Positions 41,055 through 50,438 of a DNA stretch of 64,000 nt are shown here, piece after piece (position 1 is the stretch's first letter; the number at the start of each line of letters is the position of its first letter). The notes beneath the pieces are model-generated. The model did not search any database and was not told the origin of the DNA. It was given only the letters and a program-made list of their open reading frames with translations. A program made the translations under genes and the position numbers. Source of the DNA: Lachnospiraceae bacterium (GTDB taxonomy: Bacteria > Bacillota > Clostridia > Lachnospirales > Lachnospiraceae); NCBI GenBank assembly GCA_030526245.1, contig JAUNDD010000003.1, forward strand, positions 1 to 64,000. Reading direction: 5' to 3'.

Positions 41055-41948
41055 TCACAACGGATTGGGCCGGGAGGCGGGCATCATTTCGTCCTGTACC
41101 AGCTTTTCGCGGAATTCGGTGGGAGAGATTCCCTTGACCTTCCGGAAGGCACGGTTGAAGGAGGAGATGCTGGTAAAGCCGCATTCAAAAGCAATATCGA
41201 TGATCTTATGGCGGGAGCTCGCAAGCAGCGATCCCGCCTTTCTGATTCGCTCCGAGGTCAGATAGTCGATAAAGGTCATCTCCGTGTAGTCCTTGAACAG
41301 ATGGGAAAAATAGGACTTGCTGATGCCGATGTGCCGGGCTGCATCCTCCAGCGTGATCTGACTGGTGCAGTTGTCGGAGATGTACATGCAGGCCTGGGCA
41401 ATAAGCTTGGCCGTGCGGGACTGCTCGGATACGGACTCGGTGTCGCTTCCCGGATGGGTGGCCAGCAGCTGATAGCCCAGGCTGGCAAAAAACTGCATGA
41501 GCTTGGAAGCGAGCATCAGCTCCTTGAAGCTTTCATTGGACTCATAGATGGTAAACAGTGACTTGAACAGAAAGATCAGATAGTCGCTGTCTGCATTGCG
41601 GGCCTCATAGGGGATACAGGGGTATCGTCCCAGAATGCGGGTGATGGTCTCAATCTCCTTAAAGGAGGAGAAAGAGGTCAGCGGAAACTGAATGATCAGG
41701 AAGGAGTCCTCGGACACATAGTTGATGGAGTGAAGATCTCCGGGCTGAAGAATGACCAGATCATTGACCTTCAGCCGGTAGTTTGTGAAGTTGACGCAGA
41801 CCTCATTCCCGTCCGCCAGGCTCAGGAGCATCTCGGCAAAGGGATGCCAGTGGGATTTGTTCGCATAATCTGCACTGATATAGTGCGAAAAATTGAGCTT
41901 CTGGCCGTCCTGGAAGACGAGTTTTTCGTAGTGTTCGTATAATTGCAT
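41055..41948 (-). CDS. AraC-family transcriptional regulator
   Basis: A 297-residue activator-type regulator. An N-terminal cupin sensor (HWHPFAEMLLSLADGNEVCVN, then LVILQPGDLHSINYV) is joined to a C-terminal double HTH (about 195-290, with DAARHIGISKSYFSHLFK and IAFECGFTSISSFNRAFRK). It is divergent from the VOC/isomerase/ABC operon and very likely controls it in response to the sugar or a derivative. The upstream ribosome site is weak. A TACAAT -10 box on the minus strand is at 42006-42011. Confidence 0.93.
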   Translation of the reverse strand: MQLYEHYEKLVFQDGQKLNFSHYISADYANKSHWHPFAEMLLSLADGNEVCVNFTNYRLKVNDLVILQPGDLHSINYVSEDSFLIIQFPLTSFSSFKEIETITRILGRYPCIPYEARNADSDYLIFLFKSLFTIYESNESFKELMLASKLMQFFASLGYQLLATHPGSDTESVSEQSRTAKLIAQACMYISDNCTSQITLEDAARHIGISKSYFSHLFKDYTEMTFIDYLTSERIRKAGSLLASSRHKIIDIAFECGFTSISSFNRAFRKVKGISPTEFREKLVQDEMMPASRPNPL

Positions 41949-42265
41949 AGCTATAAAACCACTTTCTGATAGCAATGTCGTAGATTGTGCTTTGGAAATG
42001 ACAGTATTGTAGCATTTCGCTGTGCATATTTCCATATCAAAATGGCGGCACGTGTACAAAAAGCCACTATTTGAAGAAACGCTGAAGTCATGCTTGGATG
42101 AAAAGATAAACTTAGCAATATCTGCACAGGTCTATCGAAAGAAGTAAAAAACAAGCGGCGTAAGGATTGACTATAATGCAATCAGCAAAACAAGTGATGC
42201 AAGTCACGAAAAATTCAGACAGACTGCAACTCGTCAACGACAGATTTTGAAAGGTGGTATGAAGT
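41949..42265. promoter_or_regulatory. divergent control region of the carbohydrate locus
   Basis: This 317-base gap holds the AraC promoter (minus, TACAAT at 42006-42011) and a TATAAT at 42172-42177 on the plus strand, about 90 bases before the first operon gene. No -35 box of good quality precedes the plus-strand -10, which fits activator dependence. Confidence 0.55.
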
Positions 42266-42730
42266 ATGGCAGGAGTAGTTGGTACAAACCTGGTGGCACA
42301 GGTTGGTTTCATCGTAAAGGATGTAGAGGCTACCAAAAAGAAATGGGCCGAATTCCTTGGTATGGAGGTTCCGCCCACACAGCCCATCGGTGATTATGCA
42401 GTGACCCAGACTCAGTATCAGGGTGAGCCGGCACCGGAAGCCTATTGCTGGATGGCATTTTTTGATGTAGGACCGGGCCTGCAGCTGGAGCTGATCCAGC
42501 CCAATGACAAGCCCTCGACCTGGCGTCAGTTCCTGGACGAGAAGGGTGAAGGCATTCATCATGTTGCGTTCCAGGTTAAGGACTCCGCAGCCTGCGTGGC
42601 CAACGCAGAGGCAGCCGGCCTGAAGCTGGTACAGCGCGGCGTGTATGGCGACGGCAGCGGCGAATACAACTATCTGGAAGCTCCGGAGCTGAAGTGCATC
42701 GTGGAGCTGCTGGAAAGCTATAACAAGTGA
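42266..42730 (+). CDS. VOC-superfamily protein (glyoxalase-like), first in operon
   Basis: A 154-residue vicinal-oxygen-chelate protein with two beta-alpha-beta modules. Likely metal ligands are in LVAQVGFIVKDVE (a Gln rather than the common His), QLELIQP and GIHHVAFQVKD. The pattern is closest to methylmalonyl-CoA epimerase or glyoxalase types, but the substrate is not evident. It overlaps the isomerase gene (TGATG). AAAGGTGG precedes the start. Confidence 0.87.
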   Translation: MAGVVGTNLVAQVGFIVKDVEATKKKWAEFLGMEVPPTQPIGDYAVTQTQYQGEPAPEAYCWMAFFDVGPGLQLELIQPNDKPSTWRQFLDEKGEGIHHVAFQVKDSAACVANAEAAGLKLVQRGVYGDGSGEYNYLEAPELKCIVELLESYNK

Positions 42731-43560
42731 TGCGGCTTGGTACTTCTTCGCCGCTGACCCACACCTGTCCGGAGGATTGGGCGGAAAAGCAGAAGTCCCT
42801 GGGACTTTCGGCAATCAATTTTCACCTGACCTGTCAGGATGATCCGGCGCTGGTGGATGCCTATGTTCGGGCAGCCAAGGAAAAGGATCTGATGATGGCC
42901 GAGGTGGGGGTGTGGAAAAACACCATGGCGGAGGATCCGGCGGTGCGCAGCGAAGCCATTCGCTATGCCATCGGTCAGCTGGAGCTGGCGGATCGCATCG
43001 GAGCCAGATGCTGTGTGAATATTCTGGGAGCAAAAGGCCCCCGGTGGGATGGAGCCTATCGGGAGAATTACTCGAAGGAGACCTGGAAGCAGGGCGTGGC
43101 CATGATCCGGGAGATCATTGATGCGGTGAACCCGAAGAATACCTGTTTCACCATTGAGTCGATGCCCTGGATGGCACCGGACAGCCCGGACCAGTATGTA
43201 CAGCTTCTGGAAGAGGTGGACCGGGATCGGTTTGCGGTCCATCTGGATGTGTTCAACTGGATGAACACACCGAGACGCTACTTTTTCTGTGAAGAGTTCA
43301 TCGACGAGTGTTTCGAGAAGCTCGGCAGCAGGATCCGCAGCTGTCACATCAAGGATGTAAAGCTGGAGGAGAATTACACGCTGGCGTTTACGGAAACGTA
43401 TCCCGGCGGAGGCGGCATCAACATCGGTCATCTGATCCGACGCGGTATGGAGGCCGATCCGGAAATGCCCTTTATCATTGAACATCTTGACACGGATGAG
43501 GAATATATCCGTGCCGTGAAATATGTGCAGCAGATCAACAGGGAATGCAGTCGCGGGTGA
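42730..43560 (+). CDS. sugar phosphate isomerase/epimerase-like TIM-barrel protein
   Basis: A 276-residue xylose-isomerase-like TIM barrel. The metal-ligand strands are CFTIESMPWM (Glu), AVHLDVFNWM (Asp), SCHIKDVKLE (His) and FIIEHLD (Glu), so the divalent metal site is intact. Such proteins isomerise or epimerise free sugars, inositols or keto-glycosides. The ATG at 42730 overlaps the VOC stop codon, suggesting translational coupling. Confidence 0.88.
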   Translation: MRLGTSSPLTHTCPEDWAEKQKSLGLSAINFHLTCQDDPALVDAYVRAAKEKDLMMAEVGVWKNTMAEDPAVRSEAIRYAIGQLELADRIGARCCVNILGAKGPRWDGAYRENYSKETWKQGVAMIREIIDAVNPKNTCFTIESMPWMAPDSPDQYVQLLEEVDRDRFAVHLDVFNWMNTPRRYFFCEEFIDECFEKLGSRIRSCHIKDVKLEENYTLAFTETYPGGGGINIGHLIRRGMEADPEMPFIIEHLDTDEEYIRAVKYVQQINRECSRG

Positions 43561-43634
43561 CAGGAGAGTCCCGGAGACAGGCATTCGATGAGGGAGGCAA
43601 ACGAAGCGCCCTCACACAAAGCAAGGAGGATAAT

Positions 43635-44948
43635 ATGAAAAAGAGAAATGCAAAACTGATGGCATCTGTCCTGACGGCAGCTACCGTTCTTTCCATGAGC
43701 AGCATGGCTTTTGCTGACAACCTGGTATGGTGGGGCTGGACTCCGGGATCACCGCTGAATGAGAACTATGTAGCCAAGTTCAACGAGACCTATCCGGAGA
43801 TCGGCATCGACTGGAAGCAGACCGCCATCGATGATTACGATGCAGCTATCATGCCGAACCTTGGTTCCGGCAACGGCGTAGATATCTTCGAGGTATCCGC
43901 AGGCTCCGCAAACGGCGGTGTTCAGAAATTCGGACCGAGCGCCATCGACCTGACTCCGGCTCTGATCGAAGCACTGGGTGAGGACTATGCCGACAAGCTC
44001 AACGAGGCATCCCTTTCCTCCATGACCGTAGACGGCGAGATCAAGGGTCTGGGCGTTGGTACCTGCTACGCCGGCAACCTGTGGATCAACAAGGATCTGT
44101 TCGATCAGTACGAGGTAGAGATCCCCACCGATCTGGAAAGCTGGAAGGCTGCCTGTGCAAAATTTGAAGAAAACGGCATCATCGGCTTTGTACAGGGTGC
44201 AGGCCAGGGTGCTTTCAACATCGATACCTTCCATGCCATCTGCGATAACGTAGAGCCGGGTCTGTTCACCAAGGCTGCTACCGGTGAGATCGAGTGGACC
44301 GACAGCGAGAGCTTCGTAACCGCTATGAACCTGTGGAAGACCCTGTTTGATGAGGGCATCATGCAGGAAGGCGCACTGGGTATGATGCAGTATCCGGAAG
44401 CCAACAACCTGTTCATGTCTCAGCAGGCTGCTATGGTCATGATGGGCTCCTGGTACACCATGAACTGTCTGCCGGATACCATGAAGGCAAACATGGAAGC
44501 AGCTTCCTCCACCGATGCACCGTTTGCTATGATCCCGATCGACTTCCCGGACATCGCCGGAACCGGCAACGTTGGTTACGTATTCTCTGATATCGACTAC
44601 GCAAATGCCGTTGCTTCCACTGCAGCAGATGTAGAAGCAGCTACCAAGTTCTGTGTATGGCTGGGTGCTTCCGAGGAAGGCCAGCAGCTCATCGCTGACT
44701 CCCTGAACCTGGTTCCGGTTCTGAAGAGCGTTTCCCCGAACTGGGATGTTGTTGAGCTGACTAATCCGGAAAAGCAGAACGATGCTGTTCAGGCTTATCT
44801 GGAGAACTGCGTAAACAATCCGGAAAACCCGCGTTTCGGCAGCATCAGTGCTGACCTGAACGAGCAGCTGTCTCAGGTTCTGGCTGGTGTAGCTTCCGAC
44901 CAGATCGACGCTGAAACCGGCCTGGCTATGCTGGCAGAGGTTGAGTAA
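43635..44948 (+). CDS. ABC transporter extracellular sugar-binding protein (family 1)
   Basis: A 437-residue exported binding protein with a signal peptide (about 1-26, ending AFA) and no lipobox Cys. The body has NLVWWGWTPGSPLN, NKDLFDQYEVEIPTDLESWKAAC and a late VWLGASEEGQQLI, typical of MalE/CUT1-type proteins. AAGGAGG precedes the start. AGA and CTG codons dominate, suggesting strong expression. The ligand is probably an oligosaccharide or glycoside. Confidence 0.94.
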   Translation: MKKRNAKLMASVLTAATVLSMSSMAFADNLVWWGWTPGSPLNENYVAKFNETYPEIGIDWKQTAIDDYDAAIMPNLGSGNGVDIFEVSAGSANGGVQKFGPSAIDLTPALIEALGEDYADKLNEASLSSMTVDGEIKGLGVGTCYAGNLWINKDLFDQYEVEIPTDLESWKAACAKFEENGIIGFVQGAGQGAFNIDTFHAICDNVEPGLFTKAATGEIEWTDSESFVTAMNLWKTLFDEGIMQEGALGMMQYPEANNLFMSQQAAMVMMGSWYTMNCLPDTMKANMEAASSTDAPFAMIPIDFPDIAGTGNVGYVFSDIDYANAVASTAADVEAATKFCVWLGASEEGQQLIADSLNLVPVLKSVSPNWDVVELTNPEKQNDAVQAYLENCVNNPENPRFGSISADLNEQLSQVLAGVASDQIDAETGLAMLAEVE

Positions 44949-45108
44949 GAAAGCGTGATGGTTCAAACGGTGACCGGTAACCGGACATCGTTTCAAATCA
45001 GGACGAATTTGTGAAGATCGCAGTATCAAGGATCATGTGCTGAATCGGACTGAACAGGTTTTGAATGATAAGAAGGCCGCATGATCTTAAGAAATGCGTC
45101 CTCCCACG

Positions 45109-45135
45109 GGAAGCGCGCAGGAAAAGCGCGCTTCC
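45109..45135 (+). terminator. intra-operon hairpin between binding protein and permeases
   Basis: GGAAGCGCGC-AGGAAAA-GCGCGCTTCC is a perfect 10-bp stem followed by TCCATTT. It sits in a 343-base gap that holds no gene. Partial termination would keep permease levels below binding-protein levels. Confidence 0.6.
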
Positions 45136-45291
45136 TCCATTTCCGGCGATCCCCCTTGCCTGAAATGAGAGAGGGGACGGGGCCTTTGATTTCAAGGATC
45201 AGGAGTCAGAAGCTGGAGGACAGCCCGTCTGCATGGCAGACGTGGGGTGATGGCCGGCTTTTGGCGAAATGATCATAAACAGGAGAAAAGG

Positions 45292-46161
45292 ATGAAAAAG
45301 AAAAAACTGCCCTGGCTGGCCAGCTTTGTCTGGATCCTGCCGGCACTGCTGTTCATCGGTGCGATCGTATACTATTCCATCGGCTTTACCTTTAAGCTGT
45401 CCACGGTGGACTGGAACGGTATGCTGTCGGTTCCGATGAAGAATGTAGGATTTGACAACTATAAAAAGGTATTTTCAGACCCGGTCTTTTATAAGTGTAT
45501 CAAGAATACGGTGGTATTCTTCATTGTGACGTTTGTTATTCAGAATTTCCTGGGCTTTGTGTTTGCAGCCATTCTGCACTCGGATGTCAAGCTGGCTACG
45601 CTGCACAAGTGCCTGATCTTTATTCCGACGATTCTGGCTCCGGCGACCATGGCTCCGGTATTCCGTCTGCTGTTTTCGCCCCAGGGCCTTTTACAGAAGA
45701 TCTTCAACTTTATGCATCTGCCGATTACCGTGGACTGGCTGTCCAAGCCCACTGCCTCGCTGATCGTGCTGATGGTGGTGGCCATCTGGCAGTATACCGG
45801 TATGAGCTTCATCCTGTACTATGCAGCCATGAGCCAGATCGACCGTGAGATGCTGGAGGCGGCCCAGCTGGATGGTGCCAGCGAGGTGCGGATCCTCTGG
45901 TCCATGGTATTCCCGGGATGCCGGGGTACCACCGTTTCCATGGCTATGCTGGGCGTGATCGGTGCCTTGAAGACCTTCGATCTGCCCTGGCTGATCACAC
46001 CGAACAGTCTGATGCATGCCACGGAATTCCTTGGAACCTATATCTATCGTACCGGCGTTAAGCAGGCGCACTTCGGCACGGCAGCGGCTCTGTCCATCTG
46101 TCTGCTGGTGATGGCTGTGATCGGTGCACTGCTGACCAACCGGGCGAACCGTGTGGATTAA
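45292..46161 (+). CDS. ABC sugar transporter permease (MalF/UgpA type)
   Basis: A 289-residue inner-membrane permease of the CUT1 family with six helices. The EAA loop reads EAAQLDGASEVRILWSMVFP. It starts at 45292 behind AGGAGAAAAGG. No ATPase gene is in the cluster, so a shared MsmX-type ATPase elsewhere presumably energises it. Confidence 0.94.
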   Translation: MKKKKLPWLASFVWILPALLFIGAIVYYSIGFTFKLSTVDWNGMLSVPMKNVGFDNYKKVFSDPVFYKCIKNTVVFFIVTFVIQNFLGFVFAAILHSDVKLATLHKCLIFIPTILAPATMAPVFRLLFSPQGLLQKIFNFMHLPITVDWLSKPTASLIVLMVVAIWQYTGMSFILYYAAMSQIDREMLEAAQLDGASEVRILWSMVFPGCRGTTVSMAMLGVIGALKTFDLPWLITPNSLMHATEFLGTYIYRTGVKQAHFGTAAALSICLLVMAVIGALLTNRANRVD

Positions 46162-46176
46162 GAAAGGAGGAAGATC

Positions 46177-46965
46177 ATGATCAAGCTTCACAGTCGCAAA
46201 AAGAGAATCTTTCTCCAGCTTCTGCTTCTGGTGATGACCATTCCCTATGTGCTGCCGCTGTTTCAGATGGTGGTGGGCTCGTTGGGCGGCATCGGTATTT
46301 TGAACTACAAGGCGGTATGGGATACAGGTGTTATCCCCACCTTCTTCCGCAACTCGGGACTGATCGCTGTGAGCGTTATCCTGATCGTGCTGGCGCTTTG
46401 CATGACCGCAGGCTTTGGTTTTGCCAAGATGCACTTCAAGTACAAGGAGCTCTTTTTCTGGATGATCCTGCTGGCTATGACGCTGCCGGAGGTTATCCTG
46501 CTGACACCGCTGTACACGACCTTCAACAAGCTGGGACTGACCAGCACCTTCCTGTCGGTCATCCTTCCGTCGGCAGCGCTGCAGCTTCCCTTTACCATCA
46601 TTCTGACCCGGAATTTCCAGGAGGGTATTCCGACGGAGCTGATGGAGGCGGCCACCATCGATGGTGCCACCACCTGGCAGGTCTTCTACAAGCTGATCCT
46701 GCCCCTGTCCAAGCCCATCGCCTCTTCGGTGGTGATGCTGACCCTGATCAACGCCTGGAACGCCTATCTGCTTCCGCTGATCTTCCTGCTGAAGCCGAGC
46801 ATGCAGACCGTTACGCTGCTGCCCACCTACTTCCAGGGCGAGTTTACCAATGACCAGACCAAGATCCTGGCGGCCGCTGTGATCACAGCTCTGCCGGAGA
46901 TCATCGCATACCTGTGCATGCAGAAGAACTTTGAAAAGGGTATGTCTGCCGGTGCACTGAAGTAA
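46177..46965 (+). CDS. ABC sugar transporter permease (MalG/UgpE type)
   Basis: A 262-residue partner permease with six helices and the EAA loop EAATIDGATTWQVFYKLILP. It follows the first permease by 15 bases with GAAAGGAGGAAG as ribosome site. Confidence 0.94.
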   Translation: MIKLHSRKKRIFLQLLLLVMTIPYVLPLFQMVVGSLGGIGILNYKAVWDTGVIPTFFRNSGLIAVSVILIVLALCMTAGFGFAKMHFKYKELFFWMILLAMTLPEVILLTPLYTTFNKLGLTSTFLSVILPSAALQLPFTIILTRNFQEGIPTELMEAATIDGATTWQVFYKLILPLSKPIASSVVMLTLINAWNAYLLPLIFLLKPSMQTVTLLPTYFQGEFTNDQTKILAAAVITALPEIIAYLCMQKNFEKGMSAGALK

Positions 46966-47024
46966 TGAGGACGGGTTATCCGTGACCTGTCATTCGTCCG
47001 GTCGGACGAGAAAGGAGTTTTACC

Positions 47025-47771
47025 ATGGAACGTAAAGTAATGGATCATGAGCTTTGTGTTGTGACCGGAGCAGCCAGCGGCATTGCCCGGGCTATTGCCG
47101 AGAGATTTCTGGCAGAGGGTGCTGACCTGATCATCGGTGACTACAATATCGAGCTGGCAAAGGAGCTCTACGGAAATAACCCGCAGGTGCTGGACATTGT
47201 TCAGATGGACGCTACCAAGATCGAGGATCTGGAAAGACTGGGCGAGGCGGTTGCCAAAACCGGCCGTAAGGTCAAGGCGGTGCTGCCCATCGTTGGAAAC
47301 GGCCCCAACAACATGATTCCGGATGTGACTCCGCAGATGTTCCATCTGACCATGGATCTGAATGTGTTCTCTGCTTTCTTTACCGTGCAGAAGGTTCTGC
47401 CGTACATGTCGGACAAGTCCGCCATCGTGCTGATCTCCTCCATCGCCGGTTTCCAGGGCGGCAAGAATGCCATCGTTTACAATGCGGCCAAGGCAGCGGT
47501 TCGTTCCATGGCCCGTTCCTTCGCCGGCGAGCTGGCTGAGCGCGGCATCCGTGCCAACGCCATCAGCCCGGGACCGACAGAGACCACCGGCTTCAAGGAG
47601 TTTGTTAACGATAACGACGAAGCCAGAAAGGGCATTATCGCCAATATTCCGCTGGGACACATCGGTAAGCCCAGTGAGATCGCAGCGGTTGCGCTGTTCC
47701 TGGCATCGGATGAGGCTTCCTTTGTGACCGGCGCCGAGGTCATCACCGACGGTGGATTTACAAATCGCTGA
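47025..47771 (+). CDS. short-chain dehydrogenase/reductase
   Basis: A 248-residue SDR oxidoreductase. The cofactor loop is TGAASGIARAI, the catalytic Ser is in VLISSIAG, and Tyr and Lys are in YNAAKAAV. The usual NNAG motif is replaced by GNGPNN. ISPGPTETTG and FVTGAEVITDGGF close the fold. It probably oxidises or reduces a sugar or polyol intermediate of the imported substrate. GAAAGGAG precedes the start. Confidence 0.93.
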   Translation: MERKVMDHELCVVTGAASGIARAIAERFLAEGADLIIGDYNIELAKELYGNNPQVLDIVQMDATKIEDLERLGEAVAKTGRKVKAVLPIVGNGPNNMIPDVTPQMFHLTMDLNVFSAFFTVQKVLPYMSDKSAIVLISSIAGFQGGKNAIVYNAAKAAVRSMARSFAGELAERGIRANAISPGPTETTGFKEFVNDNDEARKGIIANIPLGHIGKPSEIAAVALFLASDEASFVTGAEVITDGGFTNR

Positions 47772-47904
47772 TTGCGGGCGGATGTCAGGTGGTGACAGCA
47801 GGCTGATTTAGCCGGCGATATCATTGCCTGACCTGTTTTGAAATTGTCTGAGAGAATTGAAAGAAAGACGAAAGGCCGTGAATGCGGCAGATTGGAGAAA
47901 TACT

Positions 47905-48360
47905 ATGGCACTTTCATCGACCAGTATTGTAAAGGTTATTGTGGTCACGGACGATCTGGACAGAACCGTGGCTGCTTATAAGAAACTGTTTGGTACCGGC
48001 ACCGAGCCGAAGGAGTTGCCCCGCAACAATTGCCGGGAGCCCTTCACGGTCTACAAGGGACAGCCGGGCGGGGATATGCCCATGCGCGTGGAGAGCGTGT
48101 TCAGCGACAACTTCTGGTTTGAGATCATCCAGCCCATGGGTGACAACGATCCCTGGGCACAGTGGCTGAAGGATCACGGCACCTCGATCTGCTCGGTGTG
48201 CCTGATGTCCGATGGTCCGCTGGAGGAGGATGAGGCCTTCATGAAGGAGGCCGGATATGAGTCGATCTTCAAGCAGGAGAAGGGCTTTGAAGCCTATGAA
48301 TACTTTGATGCGTCCAAAGATCTGGGCGTGCTGGTGGAAATGAAGGAGCACTATAAGTGA
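47905..48360 (+). CDS. VOC-superfamily protein, last in operon
   Basis: A 151-residue second VOC protein, not closely similar to the one at 42266. Possible ligand regions are SIVKVIVVTDDLD and FWFEIIQPMGDNDP, but the classical His is not at the first position. A late VLVEMKEHYK contributes the last Glu. Its association with SDR and TIM-barrel genes suggests a role in the same pathway. TTGGAG precedes the start. Confidence 0.82.
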   Translation: MALSSTSIVKVIVVTDDLDRTVAAYKKLFGTGTEPKELPRNNCREPFTVYKGQPGGDMPMRVESVFSDNFWFEIIQPMGDNDPWAQWLKDHGTSICSVCLMSDGPLEEDEAFMKEAGYESIFKQEKGFEAYEYFDASKDLGVLVEMKEHYK

Positions 48361-48371
48361 TCCGCTGCACT

Positions 48372-48398
48372 GGGGCTGTCGCTTGCGGCAGCCCCTTT
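48372..48398 (+). terminator. terminator of the carbohydrate operon
   Basis: GGGGCTGTCGC-TT-GCGGCAGCCCC followed by TTTT. Confidence 0.85.
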
Positions 48399-48440
48399 TG
48401 AATGTGTATAATGGGCGCAGACAGCAAGGAGGAGCGGAAC

Positions 48441-50369
48441 ATGAATAATGCGAGCATAAATGAACGCGTCAGCGCCCTGCGCCAGCGAATGGCCGAGGTA
48501 GGGGTGGATGCGTATTTTGTAGCAACAGATGACTTCCACGGATCGGAGTATGTAGGGGACTTCTTTAAATGCCGGGAGTTTATTACTGGCTTTACTGGTT
48601 CGGCGGGTGAGGCCCTGATCCTGAAGGATGCGGCCTATCTGTGGACGGATGGCCGTTACTTTATCCAGGCGGAGCGGGAGCTTAAGGGATCTCCTTTTGT
48701 GCTGATGCGCAGCGGAACGCCGGGGGTTTTGAGTGTGACGGAGATGGTGGCCGGGGTTTTGCAGCAGGGACAGACTCTGGCGTTTGATGGACGGACGGTG
48801 ACGGAAAGCCGCAGCCGTCTGTTTAAAAAGGCACTGGAGAAAAGCGGAGTCTGCCTTCGGACGGATGTGGATCTGGTGGGGGAGGTCTGGCCGGACAGGC
48901 CGGCTATGTCCTGTGAAAAGCTCTGGTTTCTGGAGGAGGAATGGTGCGGCCAGTCCCGGGCAGAGAAGCTGGAGAGAGTGCGCAGGTGCATGAAGGAGAA
49001 AGGGGCGCAGGCACTGGTGATGGCGTCGCTGGACGACATTGCCTGGACGCTGAATATCCGGGGAAATGATATTGCCTGCAATCCGGTGGTGCTTTCGTAT
49101 CTGATCCTGGAGGAAGAGAAGGCCACGCTGTTTGTGCAGGAGGATGCAGTTGCCGGCAATGCAGCGGACATGCTGAATGGAAATGCCGGCAGCCGGATGA
49201 AAGAACTGGAAATAGAAAGCGGGTCAGACCGAGGCTGCATTCCGGCGAGGAATGAGACGGAGCAAGGCGAGCAGCGAAATGCAGAAACTGCGAGGGAACG
49301 GCTTGGCAGGGACGGCGTGGAGATCCGTCCCTACGGGGAAATCGGAGCGGCTCTCCGGCAGCTGAAGGCCGGCAGAGTCTGGCTGGATCCGGGCAGTGTC
49401 AGCAGTTTTCTGTTCAGTCAGCTGCCGGAAAGTGCGGAAAGGCTGGAGGAAGAGAATCCGACCCGGCTGATGAAGGCCGTGAAGAATGAAACGGAAGTGG
49501 AGCACATGCGCCAGGCTCACATCCGGGACGGTGTGGCGGTGACGAAGTTTATTTACTGGCTGAAGACGCATGTGGGAAAGGAGGAGATCACGGAGATCTC
49601 TGCCGCGGAGAAGCTGGAGGAGTTTAGAAGCCAGGGCGAGAATTATCTGGGACCCAGCTTTGATACCATTGCAGGCTATGCTGAGCATGGGGCTATTGTT
49701 CATTACAGTGCGACGCCGGAAACGGATGCGGCGCTGAAGGCGGAGCATATGCTGCTGGTGGATTCCGGCGGACAGTATCTGGAGGGAACGACGGACATTA
49801 CACGTACGATCGTGCTCGGACCCATCAACCGGAAGGAGAAGGAATATTTTACCCGGGTACTGAGGGGGACGCTGAAGCTGGCGGCAGCTGTGTTTGCCGA
49901 GGGCTGCAGCGGTGTGAATTTTGACTATCTGGCCAGAGGGCCGCTGTGGGAGATCGGGGAGGATTTTCGTCACGGCACGGGGCACGGCATCGGATATTGT
50001 CTGAATGTGCATGAAGGCCCCAACAGCTTTCACTTCCGGGCCGGAGTCCGCAAGGACTGTCTGACGGTATTCCAGCCCGGAATGATCACCTCGGATGAAC
50101 CGGGATATTACTGTGAAGGGGAGTTTGGCATTCGTCACGAGAACCTGATCGTATGCGTTAAGGATCAGAAAACGGAATATGGGCAGTTCCTCCGGTTTGA
50201 ACATCTGACCATGGTGCCCTTTGATCTGGAAGGTATCGATCCGGCACTGATGTCGGAGCGGGAGCGACAGCTGCTGAATGACTATCACGCTCAGGTGTAT
50301 GAGAAGATCGGACCGTATCTGGAAGAAGAGGAGCGGGCATGGCTGCGGGAAGCCACGGCAGGTATCTGA
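48441..50369 (+). CDS. Xaa-Pro aminopeptidase (M24, large three-domain type)
   Basis: A 642-residue aminopeptidase P, larger than the usual bacterial PepP and like the three-domain eukaryotic form. The metal ligands are in LVDSGGQYLEGTTDITRT (two Asp), RHGTGHGIGYCLNVHEGP (His), ITSDEPGYYCEGEFGIRHEN (two Glu). The C-terminal extension resembles the M24_C domain. A polar insertion near residues 255-300 is low complexity. The start at 48441 follows AAGGAGGAG. It removes N-terminal residues before proline. Confidence 0.94.
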   Translation: MNNASINERVSALRQRMAEVGVDAYFVATDDFHGSEYVGDFFKCREFITGFTGSAGEALILKDAAYLWTDGRYFIQAERELKGSPFVLMRSGTPGVLSVTEMVAGVLQQGQTLAFDGRTVTESRSRLFKKALEKSGVCLRTDVDLVGEVWPDRPAMSCEKLWFLEEEWCGQSRAEKLERVRRCMKEKGAQALVMASLDDIAWTLNIRGNDIACNPVVLSYLILEEEKATLFVQEDAVAGNAADMLNGNAGSRMKELEIESGSDRGCIPARNETEQGEQRNAETARERLGRDGVEIRPYGEIGAALRQLKAGRVWLDPGSVSSFLFSQLPESAERLEEENPTRLMKAVKNETEVEHMRQAHIRDGVAVTKFIYWLKTHVGKEEITEISAAEKLEEFRSQGENYLGPSFDTIAGYAEHGAIVHYSATPETDAALKAEHMLLVDSGGQYLEGTTDITRTIVLGPINRKEKEYFTRVLRGTLKLAAAVFAEGCSGVNFDYLARGPLWEIGEDFRHGTGHGIGYCLNVHEGPNSFHFRAGVRKDCLTVFQPGMITSDEPGYYCEGEFGIRHENLIVCVKDQKTEYGQFLRFEHLTMVPFDLEGIDPALMSERERQLLNDYHAQVYEKIGPYLEEEERAWLREATAGI

Positions 50370-50373
50370 CAGA

Positions 50374-50425
50374 AAAAAGGCGCCTTGCACCATTGATTAA
50401 ATTCAATAGTGCAACGACGCCTTTT
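50374..50425. terminator. bidirectional terminator between pepP-like gene and coaX
   Basis: AAAAAAGGCG and CGCCTTTT flank an inner GCACCATTGA/TCAATAGTGC stem. A/T tracts occur on both sides, fitting the two convergent genes. Confidence 0.85.
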
Positions 50426-50438
50426 GTGTCAGGCTTAC

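Noticed and set aside
48407..48412. TATAAT promoter of the aminopeptidase P gene
   Set aside because: The -35 position falls inside the preceding terminator hairpin and has no match, so the evidence is too thin for a separate feature.
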